A DNA stretch of 64,000 nucleotides from MWDV01 sp002070715. GTDB taxonomy: Bacteria; Verrucomicrobiota; Verrucomicrobiia; Limisphaerales; MWDV01. A program made the translations under genes and the position numbers. The notes under the pieces are model-generated. The model saw only the letters and a program-made list of their open reading frames with translations, did not search any database and was not told where the DNA came from. Every line of letters begins with the position of its first letter. Position 1 is the first letter of the stretch. The stretch covers positions 74,872-138,871 of the forward strand of contig DAONTI010000006.1 of assembly GCA_035411585.1 (NCBI GenBank), written 5' to 3'. Shown here one piece after another: positions 43,691 through 53,500 of the stretch.

Positions 43691-45157
43691 GTGTCCGAGC
43701 GCCCTTCGCCCTCCTCGTCCGGGCCCGGTTTGATTCCGTCGCTCGGATTGTTTTCCACCATCATGCTGGTGATCGGGGGCGTCATCGGCTCGGGGATTTT
43801 TCGCAAGCCGGGCGTGATGGCGGGCCAACTCGCTTCCCCGGAATGGTTGCTGCTCGTCTGGTTGCTGGCCGGGGTCATCACGCTTTTCGGCGCCCTCACC
43901 AACGCCGAGATCGCCAGTATGATTCCCGAAACCGGCGGGCAATATGTCTATTTCCACCGCATGTATGGACCGTTCTTTGCGTTCCTGTACGGGTGGGCAA
44001 TCTTCATCGTCATCCAGAGTGCGTCCATTGCGGCGGTGGCCTATGTCTTTGCCGAATACACTGCTCCGTTCGTGACCCTGCCGGAGGCGGCGCCCGAACT
44101 GGCCCGCTGGTCTTTTCATCTGCCATTCATTGGCGACGTCACCCCGCTGCACGAACTCGGCGTCAAAAGCCTGGCAGCCGTCCTGATTGGCGTGCTCACA
44201 GTAGTGAACATCCTCGGGGTGCGCTTCGGCGGGTTGTTACAAAACATCTTCACCATCGGCAAAGTGGCTGCCCTGCTGTTGCTGGTGCTGGGGGCGTTTC
44301 TGCTGCCCACCGGCGGAACGACGGCCAATTTCACCACACCCGCGGGCGCCGATGTCCCCGGCGGACTCGCGCTCGTGGCCGGCATCGCGGCGGCGTTGCA
44401 GGGGGCGTTCTGGGCTTATGACGGCTGGAACAAGCTCACCTACATCGCCGGGGAAGTGAAACGCCCGCAACGCAACATCCCGCTGGGCTTGTTCTGGGGC
44501 ATGCTCGCCGTCACCGCCATTTATCTGATCATCACCCTCGCCTACGCCTATGTGCTCCCGGTGGAGGAAATGGCGAAATCAAAGCTCGTGGCGGCGGATG
44601 TGGCGGAACGAATGTTCCCCGGCGGCGGACGTTGGGTGGCGGCGCTGGTGATGGTTTCCACGTTTGGCACCGCCAACGCCATCATCCTGGCCACCGCGCG
44701 GTTGTATTACTCGATGGCCCGCACCGGGGTGTTCCCTCCCCTCATGGGCCGCCTGCATCCACGCTACCGCACGCCGTCCGGCTCGCTTTGGGTGCAGGGC
44801 GTCTGGAGTATTCTGCTGTTGTTCAGCGGTACCTTCGACACACTCACGGACACCCTGATTTTCGTGAGCTGGGTGTTCTACGCGGCGGGGGCGTATGGTG
44901 TGTTCGTCCTGCGCCGGCGCGAACCAGAGGCGCCCCGCCCCTACCGGGTGCCGGGTTATCCCTTGGTGCCGTGGGGCTTCATCATTTTCTCGGCGCTCTA
45001 CCTTGGTTTCACAATTTACAACGATCTGGTGGCCTACCGCGCGGCGGTGGCCGCCGGTCAACCCGCCCTGATCAATAGCGCTTTTGGCATGGCTTTGGTG
45101 CTGATTGGCACACCCGTTTACTGGTTCTACCGCCGCCGCCGGCCTCCGCCATCCTGA
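43691..45157 (+). CDS. APC-family amino acid permease
   Basis: 488 residues from GTG 43691. Twelve membrane segments; TM1 motif VIGGVIGSGIFRKPG (unwound helix, substrate site), TM3 EIASMIPETGGQYVYF, and the YDGWNKLTYIAGEVKRPQRN loop are APC/LAT-like. Probably an amino acid or amine exchanger. Only 13 bp after the previous gene, so likely cotranscribed. Confidence 0.92.
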   Translation: MSERPSPSSSGPGLIPSLGLFSTIMLVIGGVIGSGIFRKPGVMAGQLASPEWLLLVWLLAGVITLFGALTNAEIASMIPETGGQYVYFHRMYGPFFAFLYGWAIFIVIQSASIAAVAYVFAEYTAPFVTLPEAAPELARWSFHLPFIGDVTPLHELGVKSLAAVLIGVLTVVNILGVRFGGLLQNIFTIGKVAALLLLVLGAFLLPTGGTTANFTTPAGADVPGGLALVAGIAAALQGAFWAYDGWNKLTYIAGEVKRPQRNIPLGLFWGMLAVTAIYLIITLAYAYVLPVEEMAKSKLVAADVAERMFPGGGRWVAALVMVSTFGTANAIILATARLYYSMARTGVFPPLMGRLHPRYRTPSGSLWVQGVWSILLLFSGTFDTLTDTLIFVSWVFYAAGAYGVFVLRRREPEAPRPYRVPGYPLVPWGFIIFSALYLGFTIYNDLVAYRAAVAAGQPALINSAFGMALVLIGTPVYWFYRRRRPPPS

Positions 45158-45247
45158 CTTGTTCAACCGAACGCCGGCATCCCTCGAGTCTGCCGGGCTT
45201 GGGGCATCTTTCTTCAACATCGAAAGTGTCGCTTCTCCAAGGGTGTA

Positions 45248-45276
45248 TTTTCAAAAGAGGCCGCGCGTGATATAGT
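45248..45276 (+). promoter_or_regulatory. promoter-like pair before the modular secreted protein gene
   Basis: TTTTCA (45248-45253) and TATAGT (45271-45276), 17 bp apart, 12 bp before the ATG at 45289. This would give a nearly leaderless transcript, as at 4101-4129. Confidence 0.5.
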
Positions 45277-45288
45277 CTCCGCGTTGTG

Positions 45289-48039
45289 ATGAGGCAAAGC
45301 CGTTGTCTTCAGGGGGCCGCTGGCTGGGGAGCGATTCTGGTTTTCGCCGCCGGGGTCGCGGCGGCATCTCCGTTCCTTTACGGGATTCATGATCACGAAC
45401 CCGTGCCGACCGAGTTTCTCAACCACATCAAAGCCGGCACCGGCGGGACCGGCGGTTGGGTGACCGCCACCGTGGCGGTGGGCGCTGATCCGAACGATCT
45501 TTCCGGTGCGGATTTCACCGCGCTGGCCCAGGCCGGGCATACGGTCATTTGCCGCATTAACTACGGCTATTTCCCCAACGGCACGATTCCCGTGCCTGCC
45601 CAATGGGATGCGTTCGCTCTCCGGGTCCGCAATTTCGTCGCGCATTCCTCCGGCTGCACCATCTGGTTGATCGGCAACGAAACCAATCTGCCGATCGAGT
45701 GGCCGCTCGATTCCAGCAACAACCGCTTTAATTACATCTCGCCCCAGGCGTACGCGGTGTGCTTTCGCAAAGTGGCCGACGCCATCCGATCGGTCCGGCC
45801 GCATGACACGATCCTCCCGCAGGCGCTCGCGCCGTGGGCCGGGCCACTGGGGCCGGGCAGTTTCCAAGTGGGCGGCACGCAGTATCCCCACGACGGCCTG
45901 CCCCTGAACTGGGTCACGTATCTGAACCAAATGCTCACCGCTATTGCGGCCAGCGGTCCCGTGGACGGCATCGCGCTGCACGTCGGATCGCGCGGCTACA
46001 CTTACGCCGACATTCACAGTCCGGCAAAAATCAACGCCGGCGGACAAGATCTGTATTGGAGCTTTTACGTTTACAAAGATTGGGTGGATTACGGCATTCC
46101 CCCCTCGCTGTATCACCTGCCGATTTACGTGACGGAATGCAACGGGCTGTATTACTGGAAAGGCGGCGGACCACCGGGCGAACCGCTGGATCGGCATTAT
46201 GAACCGGGGTGGCTCCAGGAAGTTTTCGCGGAGGTCAATCGTTACAACCAAAGCGCGGCCACCAATGCGCGCCCGATTGTGCGTTGTGTGAATTTCTATC
46301 GCTGGTGCGCGTATTGCGACGGTTGGAACATTGACGGGGCGGACAATCCTTACCGCGGCCAGATCTTCGCCGATCTGGACGCCGCCGTCGCGCAGCAATA
46401 TCGCTGGCCGACGTACGTGGTTGCGACCGATCCGCCCGCCGCTCCGACCGGACTCACGGCTACCGTCGGCAACGGCAAAATCACGTTGACCTGGCATACA
46501 GTAGCGTTCGCGGAGACCTACACCGTCCAGCACGCCGCCGGCGGCGGCGGCCCTTATTCCGTCGTCGCCAGCAATGTCACCGAACCCCATTTCGTCCACA
46601 CCTCATTCACTCCCGGCACGCCCTGTTTCTATCGCGTGACCGCCCGCAATACCATCGGTGAAAGTCCGGTCTCCAACATCGCCACCGCCACGCCCACCAA
46701 CGGATTGCCCGATGTCATCGTCACCGCCGTCAACTGGACGCCCGCCCATCTCTTGAGCGGCACCGCGGTGGTCTTTCGGGCCACGGTGAAAAATCAGGGC
46801 AGCGCGCCCACGCCCACCAGTCCGGCGCTGCCGTTGGGCGTGGGGTTTGGCGTGAGCAGCGGCGGGAACTACACTTGGGCCACCCATACGGCACCCTTGG
46901 CGGTGGGCGCGTCGGTGACGCTGACGGCCACTGGCGGCGCGGATGGACGCAACCAATGGCTCGCCACGCCCGGCCCGCACACGGTCACCGCCCACGTGGA
47001 TGACGTGAATCGCTTCGCGGAAGGTCGGCAAGACAACAACACCTTGAGTGCGACCTTCAACGTCTGGCATGCCCGCCACGCGTTGAATTCCGGCGGGGCG
47101 GCGGCGGGCGCGTTTGCGGCGGATAATTGGGTTGTCGGCGGCGACACCTATTCCGTTCCAAACCCCATCACGACCAACGGCGTGCTCCACGCCGCGCCGC
47201 CGGCGGTGTATCAAAGCGAACGCTGGGGAGATTTCACGTACGCCCTGGGCAACCTCATGCCCGGTGCCCGCCACACCGTGCGTTTGCATTTCGCCGAAAT
47301 TTTCCATGCCGCGGCGGGCTTGCGCCGCTTTCACGTGGCCCTCAATGGCACCCCCGTGCTGACGAATCTGGATGTGTGGGTAGAGGCGGGCGGTCAATTC
47401 CGGTCGCTCGTCAAATCGTTCGACACCTTCGCGGACGCCGATGGCAACGTCACTGTGGCGTTTTCACAAGGCGCGGTTGATTGGCCCAAATGCAGCGGCA
47501 TCGAACTGTTTTTCGTTGCGCCACCCGTCAACACGCCGCCCCTCGTGCCGCCCGTTCCGACCCAGTTCATCAACGCGGGCCAACTGCTCGCGTTCATCGT
47601 AACGGCCAGCGATACCAATGTGCCCGCGCAAACCCTCGCTTTCAGCCTGGCGCCGGGCGCTCCCGCGGGCGCAACGATTCATCCCACCACTGGCCGGTTG
47701 ACTTGGACCGCGCCGTCCACCGCCGTGCCCCTGACCAATTCCGTAACCGTCCGCGTAGCCGACAACGGATCGCCGCCGCTGACGAGCACCGTCACGTTCA
47801 ACATCATTGTCATTCCCGCCCCGCGAACTTCTGACTCCGCCCTGCTCGGAGACGATGCTGTCTTCAGTTGGCGGGTGTTTCCCGGGAAGACATATCGCGT
47901 GTGGTTCAAGAATGAACTGACGGACGCCGCGTGGCAGGTTTGGGGCGACGATGCTCCGGCGGCCGGCGACCGACTATGGATCACCAATCATCCGCCGCTG
48001 ACGACCCACCGGTTCTTTCGCTTGCAGCAAGTGAATTGA
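45289..48039 (+). CDS. large secreted modular protein: TIM barrel + FN3 + CARDB + malectin + cadherin-like
   Basis: 916 residues from ATG 45289 (GTG one codon upstream). Signal peptide ends near ASPFLYG. Residues ~30-385 are a clan-A-like TIM barrel with the pair Asn-Glu in WLIGNETNLP (acid/base) and Glu in IYVTECNGLYYW (nucleophile). Then FN3 (~395-475), CARDB (~490-600), malectin-like (~600-760, AVYQSERWGDFTYAL) and a cadherin/He_PIG-like domain (~765-850, FSLAPGAPAGATIHPTTGRL). This is an extracellular carbohydrate-active protein with unknown substrate; no PEP-CTERM or sorting motif is visible at the C-terminus. Confidence 0.82.
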   Translation: MRQSRCLQGAAGWGAILVFAAGVAAASPFLYGIHDHEPVPTEFLNHIKAGTGGTGGWVTATVAVGADPNDLSGADFTALAQAGHTVICRINYGYFPNGTIPVPAQWDAFALRVRNFVAHSSGCTIWLIGNETNLPIEWPLDSSNNRFNYISPQAYAVCFRKVADAIRSVRPHDTILPQALAPWAGPLGPGSFQVGGTQYPHDGLPLNWVTYLNQMLTAIAASGPVDGIALHVGSRGYTYADIHSPAKINAGGQDLYWSFYVYKDWVDYGIPPSLYHLPIYVTECNGLYYWKGGGPPGEPLDRHYEPGWLQEVFAEVNRYNQSAATNARPIVRCVNFYRWCAYCDGWNIDGADNPYRGQIFADLDAAVAQQYRWPTYVVATDPPAAPTGLTATVGNGKITLTWHTVAFAETYTVQHAAGGGGPYSVVASNVTEPHFVHTSFTPGTPCFYRVTARNTIGESPVSNIATATPTNGLPDVIVTAVNWTPAHLLSGTAVVFRATVKNQGSAPTPTSPALPLGVGFGVSSGGNYTWATHTAPLAVGASVTLTATGGADGRNQWLATPGPHTVTAHVDDVNRFAEGRQDNNTLSATFNVWHARHALNSGGAAAGAFAADNWVVGGDTYSVPNPITTNGVLHAAPPAVYQSERWGDFTYALGNLMPGARHTVRLHFAEIFHAAAGLRRFHVALNGTPVLTNLDVWVEAGGQFRSLVKSFDTFADADGNVTVAFSQGAVDWPKCSGIELFFVAPPVNTPPLVPPVPTQFINAGQLLAFIVTASDTNVPAQTLAFSLAPGAPAGATIHPTTGRLTWTAPSTAVPLTNSVTVRVADNGSPPLTSTVTFNIIVIPAPRTSDSALLGDDAVFSWRVFPGKTYRVWFKNELTDAAWQVWGDDAPAAGDRLWITNHPPLTTHRFFRLQQVN

Positions 48040-48243
48040 CACCCGGTCAAACCGGCCGGCGGACACGAAGGTCCGCGCTCCGATCCACGCTTTGGGACGG
48101 CAACTTCGTCAACCCCTTATCCGATTCAGTGATCGGACAATTTTCATTTTGTGGGGGTGGCGCCTCCAGACCCCCGCCTTCTTTTTGCGCGCGCCCTCAC
48201 CGTGTCCTCTCGTCAAGAGGGTGAAAGTTTTAGAAACCAAAAA

Positions 48244-48350
48244 TTAAAGCCCCCTCACACACCGAAAACCCATGTCGTTGTAGGCGCTTGATGGCGCGAC
48301 GCTGCCGCGATAAGCGCATCGGGTGTAGTTTGCGCCGAAGTGCCAGTTGC
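48244..48350 (-). pseudogene. orphan 3' end of a second SUMF1-fold protein, with variable segment
   Basis: The minus strand encodes ...GGNWHFGANYTRCAYRG... ending in DMGFRCVRGL and TAA at 48246-48244. It is the C-terminal end of a SUMF1-fold protein and aligns residue for residue with the end of the gene at 48849. There is no body upstream: in the same frame the sequence turns into the repeat A leader (CRQVC...). Thus ~300 codons are lost. The variable core is 48274-48342 (23 codons). A CCTCT-TGACG-AGAGG hairpin (about 48213-48227) lies downstream. 48040-48246 otherwise holds no gene. Confidence 0.7.
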
Positions 48351-48784
48351 CGCCGCACCGGCAAACGCGCTGAATGGTTTCAGCGCCTTCATGATGGCCA
48401 CCCCAAATCTATTACCCTGCACAGGCGGTTTTCTAGCCGAACCAGGTCCCCCGTAAAGCCCGAATATCCAACAAATGCCGGCGTGCCGGTTGGCAGGTTT
48501 TGGTTCGCCTCGGGCCCACGCCAGCACCGGGTGAGGGCACCCGGCCTACCGGGCGGATTCTTGTAGGCCGGGTCCCCTGACCCGGCGTTCCGGGATGCGC
48601 CAGCGCCAATATTGCGTGGGCGCGTGCCAGCGCCGGGTGGGGACACCCGGCCTACAGGGTAACGCGCCATTCCGGGGAGGGCTGGGGGCTTCACCGGGCG
48701 CTCGATTATTCCCAAAATCGCGACTGCGGCGCGGGGCTTTTCTTTCCACTCGCACGCGCTTAACCCTTCCCCGCTGCCCTCCGC
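48351..48784. repeat. direct repeat A (434 bp), leader copy
   Basis: Aligns over its full length with repeat B (50056-50490), roughly 85-90% by eye. It contains short GCCGGGT/ACCCGGC hairpins and the start of a small ORF (MKALKPFSAF at 48392). Its promoter box is degraded relative to B. Confidence 0.85.
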
Positions 48785-48848
48785 AGTCAGGTCGCTCGTC
48801 CCTCGCTCGCCTCGACTGCTCCGGGCCAAGCCGCTCTACCATTTGAGC

Positions 48849-50003
48849 TCACTGACCTGGGGGGCGGACAGCGCGGAACCCTACATCGTAGTACCGGGCC
48901 TCCGGTGCGAAATAGTAGCGGTCGGCCGTCCGGCAGTAGCTCACGTAGAAGCCCCAACCGCCGCCGCGAAGCACACGGTACGAGCCCGAGGCGGGGCCCC
49001 GAGGGTCAGTCTGCCAGCCACTCGAATATGAATCATACCAGTCCCAACACCACTCCCCCAAATTCCCCACCATGTCATATAACCCATACCCGTTCGCCTC
49101 AAAATACCCCACCGGGCTCGTATAGGGATAACTGCCAGAAACGAAGTTCGGATGAAAACCTGCCGGGTAACTCAAGTCATAAGAACAGGGGTAGCCCGCG
49201 TAGTAGTTCGCCCGGCTGTGGGAGATGGTGTCCGTGTCAGCCCACGGAAACCGATGCCCGCCCACCCCGCCCCGCGCCGCCTTCTCCCACTCCGCCTCCG
49301 TCGGCAAACGATACCCATTTGCAGCCCATTTCGCGTAGGGCGCGTTCGTCCCGGCCTTATAGATCGTCGTCAATCCCGCCTCGTTGCAGTAACACGGCAC
49401 CAACCCCTCCTTCTGACTCCGCGCATTACACCACTTCACACAGTCCCGCCAGTTAACCGTATGCACCGGGTGATTGGCCGCCTTTCCCGCTCCAGCGTTC
49501 TCATAAACATACCCATTGCCCCCGTTCCACCCCTTCACCTCGTCCCACAACGCCTTGGTCACCTCATACCGATCCATGTAAAACGCACTCACATACACCG
49601 TGTGCAACGGCAATTCTTCAGGCCTGCCTTCACTTGGGTCCATACAGTTGCCCATCGTGAAGCTGCCGGCGGGAATCAGCACCATGCCCGGGGGCGGCAG
49701 TACCTCCACGCGGTAATACTGCTGTGTGACCGTCGCCGCGGCGGCATTCGTGAACCAATATGGGCTTTCACTGACCATCAAATTCGTTAACACCTCCCAC
49801 TCCGGTTGGCCCAGATTCGTGCAGCATTGGATCCGGTTGGTAACCCCCAATTCACTCTGCACGCTAAACCGCACCACGCCCCCCGCCACCGTGAGGTTCG
49901 TGATTACCGGCGCCGCCCCCTGCGCAGTCAACCCGGCCGCGAGCGCCAGTGCGCACAGCCCAATGCTGATTCCCGGGGATTTGCTTCTCATGTTCTTATT
50001 CAT
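48849..50003 (-). CDS. exported SUMF1/FGE-fold protein with candidate variable C-terminus
   Basis: 384 residues from ATG 50003, with AGGAGG 5 bp upstream. Signal peptide (SIGLCALALAAGLTAQGAA), a ~90-residue beta domain, then the SUMF1 domain: PAGSFTMGNCMDPSEGRPEE, FYMDRYEVTKALWDEV, YRLPTEAEWEKAARGG, MVGNLGEWCWDWYDSY. The C-terminus reads RVLRGGGWGFYVSYCRTADR. In FGE the two catalytic cysteines would sit five apart in that last motif; here the first is Phe, the second is Cys, so sulfatase-activating activity is doubtful. The fold is the C-type-lectin-like one used by diversity-generating retroelements, and the last 23 variable codons fit such use. Leader repeat B precedes it. Confidence 0.9.
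   Translation of the reverse strand: MNKNMRSKSPGISIGLCALALAAGLTAQGAAPVITNLTVAGGVVRFSVQSELGVTNRIQCCTNLGQPEWEVLTNLMVSESPYWFTNAAAATVTQQYYRVEVLPPPGMVLIPAGSFTMGNCMDPSEGRPEELPLHTVYVSAFYMDRYEVTKALWDEVKGWNGGNGYVYENAGAGKAANHPVHTVNWRDCVKWCNARSQKEGLVPCYCNEAGLTTIYKAGTNAPYAKWAANGYRLPTEAEWEKAARGGVGGHRFPWADTDTISHSRANYYAGYPCSYDLSYPAGFHPNFVSGSYPYTSPVGYFEANGYGLYDMVGNLGEWCWDWYDSYSSGWQTDPRGPASGSYRVLRGGGWGFYVSYCRTADRYYFAPEARYYDVGFRAVRPPGQ
48885..48953 (-). other. candidate variable region (VR1) at the end of the SUMF1 gene
   Basis: 23 codons between GGGW and VGFR. At 13 positions both this and the orphan copy (48274-48342) use NNC or NNT codons (here GGC TTC TAC, AGC TAC, GAC, TAC TAT TTC, GCC, TAC TAC GAT) while the intervening Arg/Ala/Pro codons are conserved. 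This is what A-to-N change of AAC/AAT codons gives. GC-rich GGGTTCCGC at 48876-48884 would serve as the 3' anchor. No template repeat or reverse transcriptase is in the window. Confidence 0.5.
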
Positions 50004-50097
50004 AGAACCTCCTTTCTTGTGCGCGGGACGAAGCGGCCCTCCCCGCCAGTCCGATCGCCGCACCGGCAAACGCGCTGAATGGTTTCAGCGTCTTCAT
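49996..50097 (-). CDS. 33-residue leader ORF overlapping the SUMF1 start
   Basis: ATG 50097 with GAGGTG upstream; begins MKTLKPFSAFAGAAIGLAGR, ends with TAA inside the first codons of the SUMF1 gene. It contains that gene's AGGAGG. Resembles a signal-peptide remnant or a coupled leader peptide. Its counterpart in repeat A also starts MKALKPFSAF. Confidence 0.4.
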   Translation of the reverse strand: MKTLKPFSAFAGAAIGLAGRAASSRAQERRFYE

Positions 50098-50490
50098 GAT
50101 GGCCACCTCAAACTTATTATCCTGCTATGGTGGTTTTTTATAGCCGAACCAGGGCCCCTTGTGAAACCCAAATATCCGGCAAATGCCGGTGGGCCGGTTG
50201 ACAGGTTTTGGTTCGCCTCGGGCCCACGCCAGCGCCGGGTGAGGACACCCGGCCTATAGGACGGGTTCTTGTAGGCCGGGTCCCCTGACCCGGCGTTCCG
50301 GGATACGCCAACGCCAATATGGTGTGGGCACGTGCCAGCGCCGGGTGAGGACACCCGGCCTACAGGGCAACGCGCCATTCCGGGGAGGGCCGGGAGCTTC
50401 ATCGGGTGCTCGATTATTCCCAAAATCGCGACTGCGGCGTGGGGCTTTTTTCCACTCGCGCACGCTTGACCCTTCCCCGCTGCTCTCCGC
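50056..50490. repeat. direct repeat B (435 bp), leader copy with promoter
   Basis: Nearly full-length match to repeat A. Holds the promoter at 50137-50165, the leader ORF start, and several GCCGGGT hairpins (around 50234-50256, 50272-50296, 50338-50360). 50491-50565 lacks a gene; GCGGATACGAAGGTCCGC (50504-50521) repeats a hairpin also seen near 48060. Confidence 0.85.
50137..50165 (-). promoter_or_regulatory. sigma70-type promoter in repeat B
   Basis: TTCACA (50165-50160), 17 bp, TATAAA (50142-50137), upstream of the leader ORF and SUMF1 gene. In repeat A the same positions read TTTACG and TAGAAA, so copy A's promoter is decayed. Confidence 0.65.
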
Positions 50491-50565
50491 CGATTCGTCC
50501 CACAAGCGGATACGAAGGTCCGCGCTCTTGGCCAGAACGTGAGAGGCGCGCTCTGGGCCGCCCAA

Positions 50566-53500
50566 TCAATTCGTCCCGGGTAAAGCCATTTCCAGCACTT
50601 CTTCCCGCTTGAGCGGCGAGTCGCCGCCGCCCGCCACAATCACCGCCGCCGCAGACGGTTCGGAAACCGGGGATTGTTCCGGCGCCGTTTCGTCCGCCTT
50701 GCGGAATTTCACGCTGACGATTTTGCTGACGCCCCGTTCTTCCATCGTCACGCCATAGAGCACGTCGGCCATGCCAATGGTGCGTTTGTTGTGGGTGATG
50801 ATGATGAACTGCGAGTGCTCCAGGAAACGCTGCAGGATACGGACAAACCGGTTGACGTTTGATTCGTCGAGCGACGCGTCCAATTCGTCCAGCACGCAAA
50901 AAGGGCTGGGTTTGACTTGGTAAATGCTGAACAACAGCGCCACCGCAGTCATGGTTTGTTCGCCGCCGGACAACAGGGAAATGCTTTGCAACTGTTTGCC
51001 GGGCGGGCGAGCGACGATTTCGATGCCGCTTTCCAGCACGTCGTTTTCGTCCACCAACCGGAGGTCCGCCTTGCCGCCGCTGAACACCTCGACGAACATC
51101 GCCTGAAAATTCAGGCGAATGCGCTCGAATGTTTCCAGGAACATCTCCCGCGTCTGGGTGTTGATGCGGTTGATGACCTCCAGCAACTGGGCCTTGGCCT
51201 GCACCAAATCCTCGTGCTGCCGGCTCAGGAACTGGTAACGCTGCTCGGTGGCCTCGTATTCCTCAATGGCCACCAAATTGACCGGGCCCATCTCCTCCAG
51301 CCGCCGTTGCAACGCCTCCACCTGCGCGGCGACCGCGTCCCAATCCGTGGCGGCGCCGGCGGCGGCCATTTCCTCCGGCGACAACACCTGCACGCGCGCC
51401 GGGCCTTCATCGGCGTAGGTGATGGTGATGCATTCGCTGCGGATATCGTCGAGGCGCAGGTGATACTTCTGCGCGATGCGTTCGCGCAGATTTTGCACGG
51501 CCATCTGTTTCTGGGCGAGTTCCACTTCGAGGGCGCCGCGCTGCTCCCGCACGGCGGTGAGCCGCTCGCGCTGGCCGCGCAAGGCTTCATCGCGCGCCGC
51601 CAGGTCGGCGTCCTGCTCCTGTTTGGCCGCCTGCAACCCGGCGATCTGTTCGTTGACCGCGTGCCGATCCTGTCCCAAATGGTCCATCGCCCGGCGCGAG
51701 GCCTCAATCTCGGATTCGGCCTGCGCCTTGCGGGCGACCATGCCGGAAATCTCGCCCTGGCGTTGCTCAACCATCTGGGCCAACTCCCGTATCCGCTGGG
51801 TCAAGGCGTTGTGCTGTTGTTGCGCCGCCGCGCTGAGTTGTTGCTCGGTCGCCAACGCCACTTTGCTTTCGGTCACGGCCGCCGTGGCCTCGTCCCGCTG
51901 GAAGCGGAGCTGCTCCAGTTGCGCGGTCAGGCGCGTCACCTCTTGTTGCCGGGTCTGCTCCCGCAATTCGAACTCCCCGGCGTGGGCCGCCAGGGCCGCG
52001 CGTTTTTCCTGTCCCGCCTGTTCCTGGGCCGCGAGGCTCTGGATTTCGTACACCACGGTTTCAATCTTCTGATGCAACAGCTGCAAGGAATGTTCGAGCG
52101 CGTTGAACTCGCCTTCGCGCGTGGCGATGGCGACTTCCTGTTCGCGCAATTCCGTCTGCGCCGTTTGCAGGCTGGCCTGCAATTCCGTTTGCTCGCTCAA
52201 GAGCGCGCCGCGACTGCGGCTGGCCGCAGCCACTTGTTCCCGCAACTCGGCCAGCTCCGCCTGCAACGTGGCGATCTGATTCTTCCGGCCGAGAATCGAG
52301 GAGGGCGCCTGACTGTGGCCGTGGCCGTTGAGGTAGCCGCCGGTGTACACGCCGTGGCGGCTGAGCAGATCTCCGTTGAGCGTGACAAAATCACAGCCGG
52401 CATGGCCATTCTGCATTTGCGCGGTGGCGGTGGCCAGGTCTGCGGCGATAAAGGTGCGGCCCAACAATGACTTCACCAGTTTGTCCACCGAGGGATCGGT
52501 CTGCACGATTTTCAAGGCCGGCACAATTTCGCCGGGGGCCAGGCCGCGCTGGGCGCCGGCCGCGAGCGCGCCGGGCGACATGTCGCCCTCGAACGCCAGT
52601 TGCTTGTCGTCCCGATACTCCAGCGCCAACGCCGCCACGCTGGCGCGACCGGCCTTGCTCGCGGTCAGGTCGGCCAGGATTTGCTGGGCGGATTCCGGTT
52701 GCTCGGTAAGCACAAGTTGCAGGTGATGCCCCAGCGCATTTTCGATGGCGATGACATACGGATCCGTCACGCGAATGCGGTCAGCCAATGAGCCGAGGAC
52801 CGCGCGCGATTGCCGCAAAGCCGCCAAGGCGCCGGCGTCGAAACCTTCATGGGCGGTTTCCAGTTGTTCGAGCACGCCCAGGCGCGAGCGTTTCTCCGCT
52901 TGTGCCTGCAAATAACCGTCCTGCGTCGCCGCCGCTTCCTGCAACGCTGTCTGCACCTCGCGCAAACGTTGCTGCCGCTGCTCCACCGAGCCGCGCTTGG
53001 TTTGCGCGTTGAGCTTTTCGGTTTCGACCTGGGCGGCGAATTCTTGCAGACGCGCCTCCAGCCGGACGCGCTCCTCCTCGAGTTGAATTTTTTCCGCCGA
53101 GAGTTTCTCCAGCCGGACAACGTTGCCCTGTTTTTGGAGATCGAGGGCGGTGATTTCGTTGCGTATCCGGGCGAGGTCCTGGGCCGCGGCGAAGGCGTCG
53201 GCTTGCGCCTGGCGCAAGGTTTCCTGATCCCGGCGCAGCGCCGCTTCAATCTCCCGCAAAGCCGCCTCGCGGGTGGCCAACGTTTCCTGTTGCCGCTGCC
53301 GCGCGCTTTCCGCCGCCGCCAGCCGTTGCTGAACCGCTGCGAGTTCCTCCGCCGCCACGTGCCGGCGTTCCTCGGCCTGGGCGATGTCGGCGAAGGCTTT
53401 TTCGTTTTGCGCGGCGAGTTCCTGGAGGCGTTCCTCGTTGAACTGAATGCGGCTCTCGTGCCGTTCGCTCTCGGCTTTCAACTCCAACCCGCGTTGTTGC

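Noticed and set aside
48815..48850. tRNA-like D-arm (GAGCTCAAATGGTAGAGCG, minus strand) after the SUMF1 stop
   Set aside because: No matching acceptor, anticodon or T arm follows at the right distance.
50094..50639. 181-codon minus-strand frame in leader B (and 146-codon frame in leader A)
   Set aside because: They translate repeat hairpins and share wording only because the repeats are homologous; they overlap the smc end.
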